A stretch of DNA of 64,000 nucleotides, from NCBI GenBank assembly GCA_023053685.1, contig JALIGW010000057.1, positions 1,476,710 through 1,540,709 of the forward strand. Reading direction: 5' to 3'. Positions 22,925-35,115 of this stretch are shown one piece after another; position 1 is the first letter of the stretch; every line of letters begins with the position of its first letter. The stretch comes from Diadophis punctatus similis. Taxonomy: Eukaryota; Chordata; Lepidosauria; Squamata; Dipsadidae. Position numbers and translations under genes: made by a program. A model generated the notes under the pieces. The model was not told where the DNA came from and made no database searches. It saw nothing but the letters and a program-made list of their open reading frames with translations.

Positions 22925-25900
22925 ACATTTTCCAGATGTGCACAAGCAGAGTTCCAGGATTATGCTAAAATCTGCCTCTGCATTTTCCCTCTAGCTGACA
23001 TTTTCAAGATGTGCAGAAACAGAGTTCAAAGATTATGCTGAAATATACCACATAAATTTTCCCCAGCTGACATTTTCCAGATGTGCAGTAGAAGAGTTCC
23101 AAGATTATGCTGAAATCTGCCTCTGAATTTTCCCTTTAGCTGACATTTTCAAGGTGTGTAGAAGCAGAGTTCCACGATTATGCTGAAATCAGCCTCTGCA
23201 TTTCTCTTTAGCTGACATTTTCGAGATGTGCAGAAGCAGAGTTCAAACATTATGCTGAAATCTACAACATTAATTTCTCTCTAGCTAACATTTTCCAGAT
23301 GTGCAGAGGCAGAGTTCCAGGATTATGCTGAAATCTGCCTTGCAATTTCTCTCTAGCTGATATTTTCCTGATGTGCGGTAGCAGAGTTCAAAGATTACGC
23401 TGAAATCTGCCTCTGCATTTTCCCTCTAGCTGACATTTTCCAGGTGTGTAGAAGCAGAGTTCCAGGATTATGATGATATCTGTCTTGCAATTTTTCTCCA
23501 GGTGAAATTTTCCAGATGTGGAGAAGCAGAGGTCCAAGATTATGCTGAAATCTGCCTTGCAATTTCTGTCTAGCTCACATTTTCCAGATTTGCGGAAGCA
23601 GAGCTCAAAGATTATGCTGAAATCTACCACATCAATTTCTCTCTAGCTGACATTTTCCAGATGTGCGGAAGCAGAGTTCCATGATTATGCTGAAATCAGC
23701 CTCTGCATTTTCCCTCTAGCTGACATTTTCCAGACGTGCAGTAGAAGAGTTCAAAGATTATGCTGAAATCTACAACTTCAATTTCTCTAGCTGACATTTT
23801 CCAGATGTGTAGAAGCAGAGTTCCAGGATTATGCTGAAATCTGCCTCTGCATTTTCCCTCTAGGTTACATTTTCCAGATGTGCAGAAGCAGAGTTCCAGG
23901 ATTATGCTAAAATCTGCCTCTGCATTTTTTCTCTAGCTGACATTTTCCAGATGTGCAGAAGCAGAGTTCAAAGATGATGCTGAAATCAGCCTCTGCATTT
24001 TCTCTCTAGCTGACATTTTGAGATGTGCGGAAGCAGAGTTCAAACATTATGCTGAAATCTACAACATTAATTTCTCTCTAGCTCACATTTTCCAGATGTG
24101 CAGAAGCAGAGTTCCAGGATTATGCTGAAATATGCCTTGCATTTTCTCTCTAGCTGACATTTTCCAGATGTGCAGAAGCAGAGTTCAAAGATTATGCTGA
24201 AATCTGCCTCTGCATTTTCTCTCTAGCTGACATTTTCGAGACGTGCAGAAGCAGATTTTAAACATTATGCTGAAATCTACAACATCAATTTCTCTCTAGC
24301 TAACATTTTCCAGATGTGCAGAAGTAGAGTTCCAGGATTATGCTGAAATCTGCCTCTGCATTTTCCCTCTAGCTGACATTTTCAAGATGTGAAAAAGCAG
24401 AGTTCAAAGATTATGCTGAAATCTACAACTTCAATTTCTCTAGCTGACATTTTCCAGATGTGTGGAAGCAGAGTTCCAGGATTATGCTGAAATCTGCCTC
24501 TGCATTTTCCCTCTGGCTGACATTTTCCAGGTGTGTAGAAGCAGAGTTCAGGATTATGCTAAAATCTGTCTTGCAATTTTTCTCCAGGTGAAATTTTCCA
24601 GATGTGCAGAAGCAGAGTTCAAGGATTATGCTGAAATCTGCCTCTGCATTTTCCCTCTAGCTGACATTTCCCAGAGGTGCAGAAGCAGAGTTCAGGATTA
24701 TGCTAAAATCTGTCTTGCAATTTTTCTCCAGGTGAAATTTTCCAGATGTGGAGAAGCAGAGTTCCAAGATTATGCTGAAATCTGCCTTGCAATTTCTCTC
24801 TAGCTGACATTTTCGAGATTTGCGGAAGCAAAGTTCAAACATTATGCTGAAATCTACAACATCAATTTCTCCCAAGCTAACATTTTCCAGATGTGGAGAA
24901 GCAGAGTTCCAGGATTATGCTGAAATCTGCCTTCCAATTTCTCTCTAGCTGACATTTTCCAGATGTGCACAAGCAGAGTTCCAGGATTATGCTAAAATCT
25001 GCCTCTGCATTTTCCCTCTAGCTGACATTTTCAAGATGTGCAGAAGCAGAGTTCAAAGATTACGCTGAAATCTGCCTCTGCATTTTCCCTCTAGCTGACA
25101 TTTTCCAGGTGTGTAGAAGCAGAGTTCCAGGATTATGATGAAATCTGTCTTGCAATTTTTCTCCGGGTGAAATTTTCCAGATGTGGAGAAGCAGAGGTCC
25201 AAGATTATGCTGAAATCTGCCTTGCAATTTCTGTCTAGCTCACATTTTCCAGATTTGCGGAAGCAGAGCTCAAAGATTATGCTGAAATCTACCACATCAA
25301 TTTCTCTCTAGCTGACATTTTCCAGATGTGTGGAAGCAGAGTTCCATGATTATGCTGAAATCAGCCTCTGCATTTTCCCTCTAGCTGACATTTTCCAGAC
25401 GTGCAGTAGAAGAGTTCAAAGATTATGCTGAAATCTACAACTTCAATTTCTCTAGCTGACATTTTCCAGATGTGTAGAAGCAGAGTTCCAGGATTATGCT
25501 GAAATCTGCCTCTGCATTTTCCCTCTAGCTTACATTTTCCAGATGTGCAGAAGCGGAGTTCCAGGATTATGCTAAAATCTGCCTCTGCATTTTCTCTCTA
25601 GCTGACATTTTCCAGATGTGCAGAAGCAGAGTTCAAAGATGATGCTGAAATCAGCCTCTGCATTTTCTCTCTAGCTGACATTTTCAGATGTGCGGAAGCA
25701 GAGTTCAAACATTATGCTGAAATCTACAACATTAATTTCTCTCTAGCTCACATTTTCCAGATGTGCAGAAGCAGAGTTCCAGGATTATGCTGAAATATGC
25801 CTTGCATTTTCTCTCTAGCTGACATTTTCCAGATGTGCAGAAGCAGAGTTCAAAGATTATGCTGAAATCTGCCTCTGCATTTTCTCTCTAGCTGACATTT

Positions 25901-26771
25901 TCGAGACGTGCAGAAGCAGATTTCAAACATTATGCTGAAATCTACAACATCAATTTCTCTCTAGCTAACATTTTCCAGATGTGCAGAAGTAGAGTTCCAG
26001 GATTATGCTGAAATCTGCCTCTGCATTTTCCCTCTAGCTGACATTTTCAAGATGTGAAAAAGCAGAGTTCAAAGATTATGCTGAAATCTACAACTTCAAT
26101 TTCTCTAGCTGACATTTTCCAGATGTGTGGAAGCAGAGTTCCAGGATTATGCTGAAATCTGCCTCTGCATTTTCCCTCTGGCTGACATTTTCCAGGTGTG
26201 TAGAAGCAGAGTTCAGGATTATGCTAAAATCTGTCTTGCAATTTTTCTCCAGGTGAAATTTTCCAGATGTGCAGAAGCAGAGTTCAAGGATTATGCTGAA
26301 ATCTGCCTCTGCATTTTCCCTCTAGCTGACATTTTCCAGAGGTGCAGAAGCAGAGTTCAAAGATTATGCTGAAATCTACCACATCAATTTCTTTCTAGCT
26401 GACATTTTCCAGGTGTGTGGAAGCAGAGTTCCAAGATTATGCTGACATCTACGACATCAATTCCTCTCTAGCTGACATTTTCCAGATGTGCAGAAGCAGG
26501 GTTCCAGGATTATGCTGAAATCTGCCTCTGCATTTTCCCTCTAGCTGACCTTTTCAAGATGTGAAAAAGCAGAGTTCAAAGATAATGCTGAAATCTACAA
26601 CTTCAATTTCTCTAGCTGACATTTTCCAGATGTGTGGAAGCAGAGTTCCAGGATTATGCTGAAATCTGCCTCTGCATTTTCCCTTTAGCTGACATTTTCA
26701 AGGTGTGTAGAAGCAGAGTTTCAGGATTATGCTGAAATCAGCCTCTGCATTTTCTCTCTAGCTGAGATTTT

Positions 26772-29700
26772 CCAGATGTGCAGAAGCAGAGTTCAAACAT
26801 TATGCTGAAATCTACAACATTAATTTCTCTCTAGCTAAAATTTTCCAGATGTGCAGAAGCAGAGTTCCAGGATTATGCTGAAATCTGCCTTGCAAGTTCT
26901 CTCTATCTGACATTTTCCAGATGTGTGGAAGCAGAGTTTCAGGATTATGCTGAAATCTGTCTTGCAATTTTTCTCCAGGTGAAATTTTCCAGATGTGGAG
27001 AAGCAGAGTTCCAAGATTATGCTTAAATCTGCCTTGCAATTTCTCTCTAGCTGACGTTTTTGAGATTTGCGGAAGCAAAGTTCAAACATTATGCTGAAAT
27101 CTACAACATCAATTTCTCCCTAGCTAACATTTTCCAGATGTGCAGAAGCAGAGTTCCAGGATTATGCTGAAATCTGCCTTCCAATTTCTCTCTAGCTGAC
27201 ATTTTCCAGATGTGCACAAGCAGAGTTCCAGGATTATGCTAAAATCTGCCTCTGCATTTTCTCTCTAGCTGACATTTTCCAGATGTGCAGAAGCAGAGTT
27301 CAAAGATTATGCTGAAATCTGCCTCTGCATTTTCTCTCTAGCTGACATTTTCGAGACGTGCAGAAGCAGATTTCAAACATTATGCTGAAATCTACAACAT
27401 CAATTTCTCTCTAGCTAACATTTTCCAGATGTGAAGAAGCAGAGTTCCAGGATTATGCTGAAATCTGCCTCTGCATTTTCCCTCTAGCTGACATTTTCAA
27501 GATGTGAAAAAGCAGAGTTCAAAGATTATGCTGAAATCTACAATTTCAATTTCTCTAGCTGACATTTTCCAGATGTGTGGAAGCAGAGTTCCAGGATTAT
27601 GCTGAAATCTGCCTCTGCATTTTCCCTCTAGCTGACATTTCCCAGGTGTGTAGAAGCAGAGTTCAGGATTATGCTAAAATCTGTCTTGCAATTTTTCTCC
27701 AGGTGAAATTTTCCAGATGTGGAGAAGCAGAGTTCCAAGATTATGCTGAAATCTGCCTTGCAATTTCTCTCTAGCTGACATTTTCGAGATTTGCGGAAGC
27801 AAAGTTCAAACATTATGCTGAAATCTACAACATCAATTTCTCCCAAGCTAACATTTTCCAGATGTGGAGAAGCAGAGTTCCAGGATTATGCTGAAATCTG
27901 CCTTCCAATTTCTCTCTAGCTGACATTTTCCAGATGTGCACAAGCAGAGTTCCAGGATTATGCTAAAATCTGCCTCTGCATTTTCCCTCTAGCTGACATT
28001 TTCAAGATGTGCAGAAGCAGAGTTCAAAGATTATGCTGAAATATACCACATAAATTTTCCCCAGCTGACATTTTCCAGATGTGCAGTAGAAGAGTTCCAA
28101 GATTATGCTGAAATCTGCCTCTGAATTTTCCCTTTAGCTGACATTTTCAAGGTGTGTAGAAGCAGAGTTCCACGATTATGCTGAAATCAGCCTCTGCATT
28201 TCTCTTTAGCTGACATTTTCGAGATGTGCAGAAGCAGAGTTAAAACATTATGCTGAAATCTACAACATTAATTTCTCTCTAGCTAACATTTTCCAGATGT
28301 GCAGAGGCAGAGTTCCAGGATTATGCTGAAATCTGCCTTGCAATTTCTCTCTAGCTGATATTTTCCTGATGTGCGGTAGCAGAGTTCAAAGATTACGCTG
28401 AAATCTGCCTCTGCATTTTCCCTCTAGCTGACATTTTCCAGGTGTGTAGAAGCAGAGTTCCAAGATTATGCTGAAATCTGCCTTGCAATTTCTCTCTAGC
28501 TCACATTTTCCAGATGTGTGGAAGCAGAGTTCCTAGATTATGCTGACATCTACGACATGAATTCCTCTCTAGCTGACATTTTCCAGATGTGCGGAAGCAG
28601 AGTTCCAGGATTATGCTGAAATCAGCCTCCGCATTTTCTCTCTAGCTGACATTTTCGAGACGTGCAGAAGCAGAGTTCAAACATTATGTTGAAATCTACA
28701 ACATCCATTTCTCTCTAGCTAACATTTTCCAGATGTGCAGAAGCAGAGTTCCAGGATTATGCTGAAATCTGCCTCTGCATTTTCCCTCTAGCTTACATTT
28801 TCCAGATGTGCAGAAGCAGAGTTCCAGGATTATGCTAAAATCTGCCTCTGCATTTTCTCTCTAGCTGACATTTTCCAGATGTGCGGAAGCAGCGTTCAAA
28901 GATTATGCTGAAATCAGCCTCTGCATTTTCTCTCTAGCTGACATTTTCAGATGTGCGGAAGCAGAGTTCAAACATTATGCTGAAATCCACAACATTAATT
29001 TCTCTCTAGCTCATATTTTCCAGATGTGCAGAAGCAGAGTTCCAGGATTATGCTGAAATATGCCTTGCATTTTCTCTCTAGCTGACATTTTCCAGATGTG
29101 CAGAAGCAGAGTTCAAAGATTATGCTGAAATCTGCCTCTGCATTTTCTCTCTAGCTGACATTTTCGAGACGTGCAGAAGCAGATTTCAAACATTATGCTG
29201 AAATCTACAACATCAATTTCTCTCTAGCTAACATTTTCCAGATGTGCAGAAGTAGAGTTCCAGGATTATGCTGAAATCTGCCTCTGCATTTTCCCTCTAG
29301 CTGACATTTTCAAGATGTGTAGAAGCAGAGTTCAAAGATTATGCTGAAATCTACAACTTCAATTTCTCTAGCTGACATTTTCCAGATGTGCAGAAGCAGA
29401 GTTCAAACATTATGCTGAAATCTACAACATTAATTTCTCTCTAGCTAAAATTTTCCAGATGTGCAGAAGCAGAGTTCCAGGATTATGCTGAAATCTGCCT
29501 TGCAAGTTCTCTCTATCTGACATTTTCCAGATGTGTGGAAGCAGAGTTTCAGGATTATGCTGAAATCTGTCTTGCAATTTTTCTCCAGGTGAAATTTTCC
29601 AGATGTGGAGAAGCAGAGTTCCAAGATTATGCTTAAATCTGCCTTGCAATTTCTCTCTAGCTGACGTTTTTGAGATTTGCGGAAGCAAAGTTCAAACATT

Positions 29701-31067
29701 ATGCTGAAATCTACAACATCAATTTCTCCCTAGCTAACATTTTCCAGATGTGCAGAAGCAGAGTTCCAGGATTATGCTGAAATCTGCCTTCCAATTTCTC
29801 TCTAGCTGACATTTTCCAGATGTGCACAAGCAGAGTTCCAGGATTATGCTAAAATCTGCCTCTGCATTTTCTCTCTAGCTGACATTTTCCAGATGTGCAG
29901 AAGCAGAGTTCAAAGATTATGCTGAAATCTGCCTCTGCATTTTCTCTCTAGCTGACATTTTCGAGACGTGCAGAAGCAGATTTCAAACATTATGCTGAAA
30001 TCTACAACATCAATTTCTCTCTAGCTAACATTTTCCAGATGTGAAGAAGCAGAGTTCCAGGATTATGCTGAAATCTGCCTCTGCATTTTCCCTCTAGCTG
30101 ACATTTTCAAGATGTGAAAAAGCAGAGTTCAAAGATTATGCTGAAATCTACAACTTCAATTTCTCTAGCTGACATTTTCCAGATGTGTGGAAGCAGAGTT
30201 CCAGGATTATGCTGAAATCTGCCTCTGCATTTTCCCTCTAGCTGACATTTCCCAGGTGTGTAGAAGCAGAGTTCAGGATTATGCTAAAATCTGTCTTGCA
30301 ATTTTTCTCCAGGTGAAATTTTCCAGATGTGGAGAAGCAGAGTTCCAAGATTATGCTGAAATCTGCCTTGCAATTTCTCTCTAGCTGACATTTTCGAGAT
30401 TTGCGGAAGCAAAGTTCAAACATTATGCTGAAATCTACAACATCAATTTCTCCCAAGCTAACATTTTGCAGATGTGGAGAAGCAGAGTTCCAGGATTATG
30501 CTGAAATCTGCCTTCCAATTTCTCTCTAGCTGACATTTTCCAGATGTGCACAAGCAGAGTTCCAGGATTATGCTAAAATCTGCCTCTGCATTTTCCCTCT
30601 AGCTGACATTTTCAAGATGTGCAGAAGCAGAGTTCAAAGATTATGCTGAAATATACCACATAAATTTTCCCCAGCTGACATTTTCCAGATGTGCAGTAGA
30701 AGAGTTCCAAGATTATGCTGAAATCTGCCTCTGAATTTTCCCTTTAGCTGACATTTTCAAGGTGTGTAGAAGCAGAGTTCCACGATTATGCTGAAATCAG
30801 CCTCTGCATTTCTCTTTAGCTGACATTTTCGAGATGTGCAGAAGCAGAGTTAAAACATTATACTGAAATCTACAACATTAATTTCTCTCTAGCTAACATT
30901 TTCCAGATGTGCAGAGGCAGAGTTCCAGGATTATGCTGAAATCTGCCTTGCAATTTCTCTCTAGCTGATATTTTCCTGATGTGCGGTAGCAGAGTTCAAA
31001 GATTACGCTGAAATCTGCCTCTGCATTTTCCCTCTAGCTGACATTTTCCAGGTGTGTAGAAGCAGAG
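26772..31067 (+). repeat. 2,610-bp higher-order repeat, second occurrence
   Basis: This is the counterpart of 9817-14112 at offset 16,955: landmarks 26812, 27577 and 27628 recur at 29422, 30187 and 30238. It shares the copy-1 private CAATTTCAATTTC (near 27541) with 10587. It differs from the first occurrence in having GCAGAGTTCC near 29831 where 12887 has GCAGCGTTCC, and a private ATTATACTG near 30857. Confidence 0.83.
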
Positions 31068-34000
31068 TTCCAGGATTATGATGAAATCTGTCTTGCAATT
31101 TTTCTCCAGGTGAAATTTTCCAGATGTGGAGAAGCAGAGGTCCAAGATTATGCTGAAATCTGCCTTGCAATTTCTGTCTAGCTCACATTTTCCAGATTTG
31201 CGGAAGCAGAGCTCAAAGATTATGCTGAAATCTACCACATCAATTTCTCTCTAGCTGACATTTTCCAGATGTGTGGAAGCAGAGTTCCATGATTATGCTG
31301 AAATCAGCCTCTGCAATTTCTCTCTAGCTGACATTTTCCAGATGTGCGGTAGCAGATTTCAAAGATTATGCTGAAATCTGCCTCTGCATTTTCCCTCTAG
31401 CTGACATTTTCCAGGTGTGTAGAAGCAGAGTTCCAAGATTATGCTGAAATCTGCCTTGCAATTTCTCTCTAGCTCACATTTTCCAGATGTGTGGAAGCAG
31501 AGTTCCTAGATTACGCTGACATCTACGACATGAATTCCTCTCTAGCTGACATTTTCCAGATGTGCGGAAGCAGAGTTCCAGGATTATGCTGAAATCAGCC
31601 TCCGCATTTTCTCTCTAGCTGACATTTTCGAGACGTGCAGAAGCAGAGTTCAAACATTATGTTGAAATCTACAACATCCATTTCTCTCTAGCTAACATTT
31701 TCCAGATGTGCAGAAGCAGAGTTCCAGGATTATGCTGAAATCTGCCTCTGCATTTTCCCTCTAGCTTACATTTTCCAGATGTGCAGAAGCAGAGTTCCAG
31801 GATTATGCTAAAATCTGCCTCTGCATTTTCTCTCTAGCTGACATTTTCCAGATGTGCAGAAGCAGCGTTCAAAGATTATGCTGAAATCAGCCTCTGCATT
31901 TTCTCTCTAGCTGACATTTTCAGATGTGCGGAAGCAGAGTTCAAACATTATGCTGAAATCCACAACATTAATTTCTCTCTAGCTCATATTTTCCAGATGT
32001 GCAGAAGCAGAGTTCCAGGATTATGCTGAAATATGCCTTGCATTTTCTCTCTAGCTGACATTTTCCAGATGTGCAGAAGCAGAGTTCAAAGATTATGCTG
32101 AAATCTGCCTCTGCATTTTCTCTCTAGCTGACATTTTCGAGACGTGCAGAAGCAGATTTCAAACATTATGCTGAAATCTACAACATCAATTTCTCTCTAG
32201 CTAACATTTTCCAGATGTGCAGAAGTAGAGTTCCAGGATTATGCTGAAATCTGCCTCTGCATTTTCCCTCTAGCTGACATTTTCAAGGTGTGTAGAAGCA
32301 GAGTTTCAGGATTATGCTGAAATCAGCCTCTGCATTTTCTCTCTAGCTGAGATTTTCCAGATGTGCAGAAGCAGAGTTCAAACATTATGCTGAAATCTAC
32401 AACATTAATTTCTCTCTAGCTAAAATTTTCCAGATGTGCAGAAGCAGAGTTCCAGGATTATGCTGAAATCTGCCTTGCAAGTTCTCTCTATCTGACATTT
32501 TCCAGATGTGTGGAAGCAGAGTTTCAGGATTATGCTGAAATCTGCCTTGCAATTTCTCTCTAGCTGACGTTTTTGAGATTTGCGGAAGCAAAGTTCAAAC
32601 ATTATGCTGAAATCTACAACATCAATTTCTCCCTAGCTAACATTTTCCAGATGTGCAGAAGCAGAGTTCCAGGATTATGCTGAAATCTGCCTTCCAATTT
32701 CTCTCTAGCTGACATTTTCCAGATGTGCACAAGCAGAGTTCCAGGATTATGCTAAAATCTGCCTCTGCATTTTCTCTCTAGCTGACATTTTCCAGATGTG
32801 CAGAAGCAGAGTTCAAAGATTATGCTGAAATCTGCCTCTGCATTTTCTCTCTAGCTGACATTTTCGAGACGTGCAGAAGCAGATTTCAAACATTATGCTG
32901 AAATCTACAACATCAATTTCTCTCTAGCTAACATTTTCCAGATGTGAAGAAGCAGAGTTCCAGGATTATGCTGAAATCTGCCTCTGCATTTTCCCTCTAG
33001 CTGACATTTTCAAGATGTGAAAAAGCAGAGTTCAAAGATTATGCTGAAATCTACAACTTCAATTTCTCTAGCTGACATTTTCCAGATGTGTGGAAGCAGA
33101 GTTCCAGGATTATGCTGAAATCTGCCTCTGCATTTTCCCTCTAGCTGACATTTCCCAGGTGTGTAGAAGCAGAGTTCAGGATTATGCTAAAATCTGTCTT
33201 GCAATTTTTCTCCAGGTGAAATTTTCCAGATGTGGAGAAGCAGAGTTCCAAGATTATGCTGAAATCTGCCTTGCAATTTCTCTCTAGCTGACATTTTCGA
33301 GATTTGCGGAAGCAAAGTTCAAACATTATGCTGAAATCTACAACATCAATTTCTCCCAAGCTAACATTTTGCAGATGTGGAGAAGCAGAGTTCCAGGATT
33401 ATGCTGAAATCTGCCTTCCAATTTCTCTCTAGCTGACATTTTCCAGATGTGCACAAGCAGAGTTCCAGGATTATGCTAAAATCTGCCTCTGCATTTTCCC
33501 TCTAGCTGACATTTTCAAGATGTGCAGAAGCAGAGTTCAAAGATTATGCTGAAATATACCACATAAATTTTCCCCAGCTGACATTTTCCAGATGTGCAGT
33601 AGAAGAGTTCCAAGATTATGCTGAAATCTGCCTCTGAATTTTCCCTTTAGCTGACATTTTCAAGGTGTGTAGAAGCAGAGTTCCACGATTATGCTGAAAT
33701 CAGCCTCTGCATTTCTCTTTAGCTGACATTTTCGAGATGTGCAGAAGCAGAGTTCAAACATTATGCTGAAATCTACAACATTAATTTCTCTCTAGCTAAC
33801 ATTTTCCAGATGTGCAGAGGCAGAGTTCCAGGATTATGCTGAAATCTGCCTTGCAATTTCTCTCTAGCTGATATTTTCCTGATGTGCGGTAGCAGAGTTC
33901 AAAGATTACGCTGAAATCTGCCTCTGCATTTTCCCTCTAGCTGACATTTTCCAGGTGTGTAGAAGCAGAGTTCCAGGATTATGATGAAATCTGTCTTGCA

Positions 34001-35115
34001 ATTTTTCTCCAGGTGAAATTTTCCAGATGTGGAGAAGCAGAGGTCCAAGATTATGCTGAAATCTGCCTTGCAATTTCTGTCTAGCTCACATTTTCCAGAT
34101 TTGCGGAAGCAGAGCTCAAAGATTATGCTGAAATCTACCACATCAATTTCTCTCTAGCTGACATTTTCCAGATGTGTGGAAGCAGAGTTCCATGATTATG
34201 CTGAAATCAGCCTCTGCAATTTCTCTCTAGCTGACATTTTCCAGATGTGCGGTAGCAGATTTCAAAGATTATGCTGAAATCTGCCTCTGCATTTTCCCTC
34301 TAGCTGACATTTTCCAGGTGTGTAGAAGCAGAGTTCCAAGATTATGCTGAAATCTGCCTTGCAATTTCTCTCTAGCTCACATTTTCCAGATGTGTGGAAG
34401 CAGAGTTCCTAGATTATGCTGACATCTACGACATGAATTCCTCTCTAGCTGACATTTTCCAGATGTGCAGAAGCAGAGTTCCAGGATTATGCTGAAATCA
34501 GCCTCCGCATTTTCTCTCTAGCTGACATTTTCGAGACGTGCAGAAGCAGAGTTCAAACATTATGTTGAAATCTACAACATCCATTTCTCTCTAGCTAACA
34601 TTTTCCAGATGTGCAGAAGCAGAGTTCCAGGATTATGCTGAAATCTGCCTCTGCATTTTCCCTCTAGCTTACATTTTCCAGATGTGCAGAAGCAGAGTTC
34701 CAGGATTATGCTAAAATCTGCCTCTGCATTTTCTCTCTAGCTGACATTTTCCAGATGTGCAGAAGCAGCGTTCAAACATTATGCTGAAATCCACAACATT
34801 AATTTCTCTCTAGCTCATATTTTCCAGATGTGCAGAAGCAGAGTTCCAGGATTATGCTGAAATATGCCTTGCATTTTCTCTCTAGCTGACATTTTCCAGA
34901 TGTGCAGAAGCAGAGTTCAAAGATTATGCTGAAATCTGCCTCTGCATTTTCTCTCTAGCTGACATTTTCGAGACGTGCAGAAGCAGATTTCAAACATTAT
35001 GCTGAAATCTACAACATCAATTTCTCTCTAGCTAACATTTTCCAGATGTGCAGAAGTAGAGTTCCAGGATTATGCTGAAATCTGCCTCTGCATTTTCCCT
35101 CTAGCTGACATTTTC
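29382..35115 (+). repeat. ~2.9-kb tandem duplication with monomer-sized deletions
   Basis: Landmarks 30187, 30238 and 30996 recur at 33090, 33141 and 33899 (offset 2,903 bp, 40 monomers). Left of about 32,541 the offset is 2,975, because copy 2 lacks one 72-bp monomer there: the GTCTTGC-type and GAGAAGCAGAG-type halves are fused into one unit. Right of about 34,772 the offset falls to 2,832, because copy 2 lacks a further ~71-bp monomer. A single extra monomer (about 32284-32356) lies between the copies. All junctions preserve the monomer phase. Confidence 0.8.
32520..32602 (+). repeat. Hybrid monomer left by a 72-bp deletion
   Basis: Elsewhere (for example 17157-17290) the series is TTTCAGGATTATGCTGAAATCTGTCTTGC, then the GTGGAGAAGCAGAG monomer, then TTAAATCTGCCTTGC and CTGACGTTTTTGAG. 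Here the first unit joins directly to the CTGCCTTGCAATTTC tail and CTGACGTTTTTGAG, so exactly one 72-bp monomer is missing. The join lies within the shared TGCTGAAATCTG-like sequence, consistent with recombination between neighbouring monomers. Confidence 0.82.

Larger units (their letters stand above)
19709..31312 (+). repeat. Second copy of window positions 1 to ~14,357
   Basis: Landmarks of the first 14 kb reappear in order. The offset is 19,708 bp for 1 to about 3,350, then 19,778, then 19,924 up to about 7,366, then 16,955 for about 10,336-14,357. Offset changes are whole-monomer events. Relative to this copy, the first copy lacks one ~72-bp monomer near 3458 (with a 2-bp difference just before it) and lacks 146 bp (two monomers) near 3845. 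The first copy has an extra 2,969 bp at 7.4-10.3 kb. Substitutions I found include T at 21774 (FSRC-type codon changed to FFRC in the shadow frame), CCAGCTGAC at 1618 against CTAGCTGAC near 21326, and ATTATACTG near 30857. Divergence is therefore very low. Confidence 0.85.
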
